Part shown: piece by piece, positions 33,184 through 37,300 of the stretch
Position numbering within the stretch: position 1 is the stretch's first letter
How the letters are laid out: each line of letters opens with the position of its first letter
Program-made: the position numbers and the translations under genes
NCBI GenBank assembly: GCA_937935075.1
Contig: CALGYB010000113.1
Coordinates: 1 to 37,300, forward strand
Origin: an uncultured Roseiflexus sp.
GTDB lineage: Bacteria > Chloroflexota > Chloroflexia > Chloroflexales > Roseiflexaceae
Length of the DNA stretch: 37,300 bases
Direction of reading: 5' to 3'
Notes under the pieces: model-generated
Told to the model about the DNA's origin: nothing
Seen by the model: the letters and a program-made list of their open reading frames with translations, nothing else
Database searches by the model: none

Positions 33184-34354
33184 AATTCTGGCGATCGGCT
33201 CAGAGTTGTTACTGGGCGAGACGATTGACACGAACAGCGCCTACCTGGCGCAGCAACTGGCGGCCACCGGCATCAACCTGTTCCGCAAGTCGGTCGTCGG
33301 CGACAATGAGGAACGCATTGCTGCGGCGATCGGCGAAGCGCTCGATCGTGCCGACCTCCTGATCTGCACTGGCGGGCTTGGTCCGACGGTCGATGATGTA
33401 ACGCGCGAAGCGGTTGCGCGCGCGCTCCAGCGTCCGCTCGTCTTCCATCAGCATCTGCTTGACCAGATCGAAGCGCGTTTTCGCGCGTTCGGTCGTCCGA
33501 TGCCGCAGAGCAACCGCCGTCAGGCATACGTTCCCGAAGGCGCGCGGATTGTCGAAAATCCGCGTGGCACTGCGCCCGCCTTTATCGTCGAAGATGCGCG
33601 TGGCACAGTCGTTGTGCTGCCTGGCGTTCCTTCCGAAATGCGCTACCTGTGGGAACACGCTATTCTGCCGTACCTGCGCGATGAGCGCGGTGAAACCAGC
33701 GTCATCCTGGTGCGCACCCTGCACGCCGTCGGTCTCGGCGAAAGCGTCATCGGTGAAAGGCTCGCCGATCTGATGGTTCAGACAAATCCGACACTCGGGA
33801 TTTCCGCCAAGCGCGCACAGTATGAATTGCGCATCGGCGCCAGAGCGAACAGCCGCACCGAGGCGGAGGCGATGATCGCCGGGGTCGAGGCGACGATCCG
33901 AGAACGGCTTGGCGCGAATCTGCTCGGCGACGAGCGCCTCGATCAGATGGTCGCCCGTCTGCTGCGCGAGCGTGGCAGAACGATCGCGCTGCACGAAGGC
34001 GTGGCGGCTGCGCCGCTGTACCGTGCCCTGAGCGCCCAAAAAGACGCGCTTGCCGTCTTGCGAGGTGCGGTCATCCATCCGACGGATATTCCAGCCGATG
34101 ATGATGCGGCGCAGAGCCTGGCGCGCACCGGCGCCGTCGCGGTGCGTCATCAGTGGCGCGCCGATATCGGGCTGGCGCTGCAACCTTCGAGCGTGATTGC
34201 GCCAGATGGCTTTGCGACGATCTGTGTGGCGATTGCCCACGATGGCGGGGTCGATGAGTGGCGCCGCCGCTTCGATATGCGCAGCGAGGATGTCTGGGAT
34301 TTCGCAGGCACGATGGCGTTCGATGCGTTGCGGCAACATCTTGCAGCGTTGTAG
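33173..34354 (+). CDS. cinA: CinA-like protein with degenerate amidase domain
   Basis: 393 residues. The amino half (1 to about 170) is the MoCF-biosynthesis/COG1058 domain: MNAEILAIGSELLLGETIDT (1-20), CTGGLGPTVDDVTREA (around 66-81) and GVPSEMRYLW. This part acts as an ADP-ribose pyrophosphatase in characterised CinA proteins. The carboxyl half (from about 255) lies where nicotinamide-nucleotide amidase (PncC) is expected, but the catalytic AESCTGG block is replaced by ALHEGVAA (272-279) and the TGIAGP block by QPSSVIAP, so the amidase is probably inactive. It sits in the thrS transcription unit. Confidence 0.85.
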   Translation: MNAEILAIGSELLLGETIDTNSAYLAQQLAATGINLFRKSVVGDNEERIAAAIGEALDRADLLICTGGLGPTVDDVTREAVARALQRPLVFHQHLLDQIEARFRAFGRPMPQSNRRQAYVPEGARIVENPRGTAPAFIVEDARGTVVVLPGVPSEMRYLWEHAILPYLRDERGETSVILVRTLHAVGLGESVIGERLADLMVQTNPTLGISAKRAQYELRIGARANSRTEAEAMIAGVEATIRERLGANLLGDERLDQMVARLLRERGRTIALHEGVAAAPLYRALSAQKDALAVLRGAVIHPTDIPADDDAAQSLARTGAVAVRHQWRADIGLALQPSSVIAPDGFATICVAIAHDGGVDEWRRRFDMRSEDVWDFAGTMAFDALRQHLAAL

Positions 34355-34396
34355 CCCGGCATTGTTTTGTCCTTCAGCGCCCATCCCCTTGATTGC

Positions 34397-35122
34397 ATGG
34401 ATCTCCGAACCGCCATTCGAACTGTGCATAGCGATCCGCTCTGGTGGCGCAAAATCCTGATCGGCGGTGCGTTATTCATGTCGATAGTCGGTGCGCCGTT
34501 TGCCGGCGGATGGATTATTGAGTATATCGACAACTCGCGGAAAGGGTTTCCTACGCCGCTCCCTCCCTGGTTCGACTGGTCAACGCGCTGGTTGATGGGG
34601 ATGTTCGCCTGGATCATCGACTTTCTGTTCTATGTTATGCCGTTCATGGTCGTGGGAGTTATCGCATTTTGTGTTGCTTTCTCGGCAGTGTTGAGCAACT
34701 CCCCCGCGTTTGCCAATCAGGCGTTGACGGTCATTGGCGGCGTTATGCTCGTATATGTCCTCTTCATGTTCCTGAGCAGCGTGTCGATGGTTGGTCGCCT
34801 GATATATGTGCAGGACGCTTCGCCGGAGCATGCAATGAGCATGCGCTCCCTGCGCGAGGCGTTGCGCCCTGGGGCGCGCGCCGTGTACTTCCGCGCGCGT
34901 CTGGCGTCGTTGCCCGCTTATCTGCCGGCGGTTGCGTTCGGCGGGTTGACGTTCCTGGTCGCCAACCTGACCTTTCCTGGCGTCCTGGTGATCGTTGCGC
35001 TGCTGATCTGGCTGACGCTGAGCGCGCTGCTCTATGCGCACCTCCTCGTGGTTCAGATATACGTTGCAGCGGAACGCGAACTCGAACGACGCGGCCTCTC
35101 TCGTATCAGTGAGTCGATGTAG
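34397..35122 (+). CDS. DUF4013-type membrane protein
   Basis: About 241 residues with some five to six membrane helices. The opening DPLWWRKILIGGALFMSIVGAPFAGGWI (read in parts: WWRKILIGG, PFAGGWIIEYI) and PLPPWFDW resemble DUF4013 proteins, in which a W..K.LIGG and a later LPPW motif recur. The function is unknown. The start is uncertain; ATG 34397 is consistent with the homologous neighbour. It lies 42 bases after cinA and 13 bases before a second protein of the same type. Confidence 0.72.
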   Translation: MDLRTAIRTVHSDPLWWRKILIGGALFMSIVGAPFAGGWIIEYIDNSRKGFPTPLPPWFDWSTRWLMGMFAWIIDFLFYVMPFMVVGVIAFCVAFSAVLSNSPAFANQALTVIGGVMLVYVLFMFLSSVSMVGRLIYVQDASPEHAMSMRSLREALRPGARAVYFRARLASLPAYLPAVAFGGLTFLVANLTFPGVLVIVALLIWLTLSALLYAHLLVVQIYVAAERELERRGLSRISESM

Positions 35123-35135
35123 CAAAGGAGGAGAC

Positions 35136-35852
35136 ATGGAGATCGGAAAGACCTTCAGTTTCGTGACCGAGGACGAACAGTGGATTACGAAGGTGCTGAT
35201 CGGCGGTTTGATCCCTCTGATACCGATCGTAGGGACGTTCGCTGTTCAGGGGTATTCCTACCGTGTGGCGCAAAATGTGGCGCGTGGCAATCCGCGTCCG
35301 CTGCCAGCGTGGGGTGAGTTCGGCGATCTGCTGAAGACCGGCTTTATGGCGTTTGTGATCCAGTTTGTCTACTTGCTGCCGGTGGCAATCATCTATGCAA
35401 TCTTCGCGTTTCTCACCGTCGCTGCGGCAGCAGTTTCAGGCGAGTCGGAGGGGGGAGCGGCGTTTGTTGGACTGCTTAGTTTGTGTTTCCTCCCGTTGAT
35501 CCTTATCGCTGCAATTGTGTGCATTTTTGCCGCGCTGGCGGCCATCATGCGCTACCTGGCGACCGGATCGTTCGGCGAGGCGTTTAAGTTTGGCGAGGCG
35601 CTCGCCATCCTGCGCAATAATATTGGGGTGTTCTTGATGATCCTGGTCGTGGGCATTATCGCCGGCATTATTGCGGGTCTGGGCGCCATTGCGTGCGGGG
35701 TCGGCGTGCTGTTTACCGTGTTCTATGCGCAGTGCATGATCGGGCATGCGGTCGGTCAAGCGATGCAACGCATCTTCCCGGCGCAACAACCGGTCTACGC
35801 TGCGCCCGGCTACTATGGACCGCCGCCGGGCTATGGTCCGCCGTCGTACTGA
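35136..35852 (+). CDS. DUF4013-type membrane protein, second copy
   Basis: 238 residues. It starts MEIGKTFSFVTEDEQWITKVLIGGLIPLIP-like (seen: QWITKVLIGG), followed by GNPRPLPAWGEFGDLLKTG and four to five further helices. The tail is rich in Pro, Gly and Tyr (from about 215). AAAGGAGG lies 6 bases before the ATG. Shared WxxKxLIGG and PLPxW motifs with the preceding gene suggest a tandem duplication. Function is unknown; the neighbouring phospholipid synthase gene hints at the membrane, nothing more. Confidence 0.8.
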   Translation: MEIGKTFSFVTEDEQWITKVLIGGLIPLIPIVGTFAVQGYSYRVAQNVARGNPRPLPAWGEFGDLLKTGFMAFVIQFVYLLPVAIIYAIFAFLTVAAAAVSGESEGGAAFVGLLSLCFLPLILIAAIVCIFAALAAIMRYLATGSFGEAFKFGEALAILRNNIGVFLMILVVGIIAGIIAGLGAIACGVGVLFTVFYAQCMIGHAVGQAMQRIFPAQQPVYAAPGYYGPPPGYGPPSY

Positions 35853-35853
35853 T

Positions 35854-36417
35854 ATGGCTGCACGTTTGCGCCATGCATTCAAACTGCGCGAAGTGTTCTA
35901 TCCTGCCAACCTGTTGACACTGGCGCGTCTGCTGATGCTGCCGGCGGCGCTGCACGCAATGCAGCGCCCCGACCAGCGCTGGCGGGCGCTCGGCATTCTT
36001 GGCGCTGCCATGTTCACCGACGCTATTGATGGGGCGATCGCCCGTCGCAGGCACGAAGTGTCGCCGTTGGGCAAACTGCTCGATCCGGTGGCGGATAAGT
36101 TGATGATCGATGCGACAGCGGTCACCCTCTCGCGGGTGCGCGGTTTTCCGTGGTGGGCGACCACGCTCATCGTTGGACGCGATCTTGCGATCCTTCTGGG
36201 CGGATTGCTGATCTATCGGCGGCGGCGCGTCATTGCAACCGCGCATCCATCCGGCAAGGCAACGACCCTGGCGCTGACGCTGGCGATGCTCCTCTATCTT
36301 GCCGACGGTCCGCGTAGTGGACGTCCGGCGCTTTATGCTGCGATGGCGCCTTTTGCGCTCTCGGCGTTCGTCTATCTGCGGCAGTTGCTTCAGGAGACCG
36401 GAGATGCGCCGCCATAG
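35854..36417 (+). CDS. CDP-alcohol phosphatidyltransferase (PgsA-like)
   Basis: 187 residues with about four to five membrane helices. The signature D56xxDGxxAR(x8)GxxxDxxxD81 is complete (DAIDGAIAR, GKLLDPVADK). The form PLGKLLDPVADK and the opening NLLTLARLLMLP are typical of phosphatidylglycerol-phosphate synthase and cardiolipin synthase of the same fold. The ATG comes one base after the DUF4013 stop, so translation is coupled. A longer in-frame extension to 35746 overlaps the previous gene and is not favoured. Confidence 0.87.
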   Translation: MAARLRHAFKLREVFYPANLLTLARLLMLPAALHAMQRPDQRWRALGILGAAMFTDAIDGAIARRRHEVSPLGKLLDPVADKLMIDATAVTLSRVRGFPWWATTLIVGRDLAILLGGLLIYRRRRVIATAHPSGKATTLALTLAMLLYLADGPRSGRPALYAAMAPFALSAFVYLRQLLQETGDAPP

Positions 36418-36519
36418 GATTTCTGCTGGCGGAGATTGAAGATCGTGTTCGGTTTGATCGCAAGGCGTTGCGTCTTTGCACTCTTTTCGAGCAATCGTGT
36501 GGCAGCGGGGAGGCGGCGA

Positions 36520-37300
36520 TGCCAATAGCCTTGATTGTCCATGGCGGCGCGTGGGATATTCCTGACGACGAGGTTGAACCGCACCTGGCTGGATGCTGGC
36601 GCGCGCTGGCGGCTGGCTGGGAGGCATTGATGAGCGGCGCCACTGCGCTCGATGCCGTCGAGATGGCGGTGCGCGTCATGGAAGACGATCCTGCGTTCGA
36701 TGCCGGGGTTGGCTCCGTGCTCAACCGTGATGGTCTGGTCGAACTCGACGCTGCTATCATGGACGGCGCGACGTTACGGTCGGGCGCTGTGGCGGCGGTG
36801 CGTGGCGTGCGCAACCCGGTTGTGCTGGCGCGCCGCGTGCTCGACAGCGAAGCGGTGTTGCTGGTCGGTCAGGGCGCCGAACGTTTTGCCGATGCCCTCG
36901 GTATCGAACGATGCACTGACGAAGACCTGGCGACGCCGCGTGAACGCGCGCGCTGGGAGACATTGCGGCGGCAGGAGGCGTTCCACGCGCCGGATGCGTT
37001 TCAGCGCCCGCCTGGTGAGGTCGCCGGGCAGCGCGGCATTGTGTGGGGCGGCAGTGACCGCAACCCGGCATACGCGCCGTCCATGCACGGGACGGCGCCC
37101 CGGTCGCGAGGGGCGCATCCCGGCGATACGGTGGGCGCAGTGGCGCTCGACCGTGAGGGACGCCTGGCGGCGGCGGCATCGACCGGCGGCACGCCGTTCA
37201 AGCGGCCGGGACGGGTCGGCGACACGCCGTTGATCGGCGCGGGGGTGTACGCCGATGGGCAGACCGGCGGCGGCGCCTCGACCGGGTGGGGGGAGGCGAT
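36520..37300 (+). CDS. Isoaspartyl peptidase/L-asparaginase (Ntn hydrolase), partial
   Basis: The first 260 codons of a plant-type asparaginase/isoaspartyl aminopeptidase, cut by the window end with no stop. Visible are HGGAW (8-12), DAGVGSVLNRDG (61-72), ELDAAIMDG (75-83) and HPGDTVGAVALD with the predicted autoprocessing nucleophile Thr204. The substrate-site motif STGGTPFKRPGRVGDTPLIG (221-240) follows. The proenzyme is cleaved before the Thr into two subunits. GGAGG lies 5 bases before the ATG. A gap of 102 bases separates it from the previous gene. Confidence 0.93.

Noticed and set aside
33209-34429. Minus-strand frame of 406 codons opposite cinA
   Set aside because: Antisense to cinA, no domains, composition typical of shadow frames.

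Overview
The window reads as chromosomal DNA of a high-GC filamentous phototroph of the Chloroflexota, most likely Roseiflexus. This is an inference from codon use, from protein character (GTG and TTG starts, an ORF style rich in GCGCC), from interspersed short repeats, and from a threonyl-tRNA synthetase under a T-box. No 16S rRNA gene or other phylogenetic marker is present to prove it. About 24 apparently intact protein genes, three gene remnants, two riboregulators, a parS site and several repeat families can be supported.

Left part (1-6120). A decayed transposase start lies at the left edge. A membrane-anchored STAS (RsbR-like) protein follows, then a 555-base gene-free stretch with a tight cluster of three DnaA boxes. 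Next is a P2A-type cation ATPase on the minus strand. Its leader carries a promoter, a yybP-ykoY (Mn2+) riboswitch aptamer and an intrinsic terminator in the right order for transcriptional control. The ATPase and its leader are flanked by two direct copies of a ~180-230 bp repeat. A truncated, frameshifted bile-acid:sodium symporter (BASS) remnant abuts murJ.

Middle (6114-24117). All intact genes are on the minus strand: murJ and an LCP-family wall-polymer ligase (envelope), an NAD-dependent epimerase and valS (overlapping stop and start), a TRAP transporter pair (dctQ, dctM) without a binding protein, an AEC-family carrier, an O-antigen-ligase/TPR protein, recN, a CDP-alcohol phosphatidyltransferase, and parB and parA. 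A perfect-core parS sits 8 bases before parA. One plus-strand remnant of a YfhO-like protein lies between valS and dctM.

Right part (24118-37300). Gene direction switches: every gene runs on the plus strand. They are a DUF151 bifunctional-nuclease-type protein, then a two-component system followed closely by a sodium:solute symporter in which the small (DUF4212) subunit is fused to the large one. A threonine T-box leader comes next, followed by a close-packed run: a small membrane protein, thrS (lacking the TGS domain), an 83-residue membrane peptide, cinA (with a degenerate amidase half), two DUF4013 membrane proteins, a second CDP-alcohol phosphatidyltransferase, and an isoaspartyl-peptidase/asparaginase cut by the window end.

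Taken together, the window is mostly housekeeping (translation, chromosome segregation, envelope) with transport genes. I did not find a plainly new defence or biosynthetic system. The most rewarding signals are the two riboregulators, the gene-strand switch at parS, the DnaA-box cluster, and the traces of repeat-driven gene loss.
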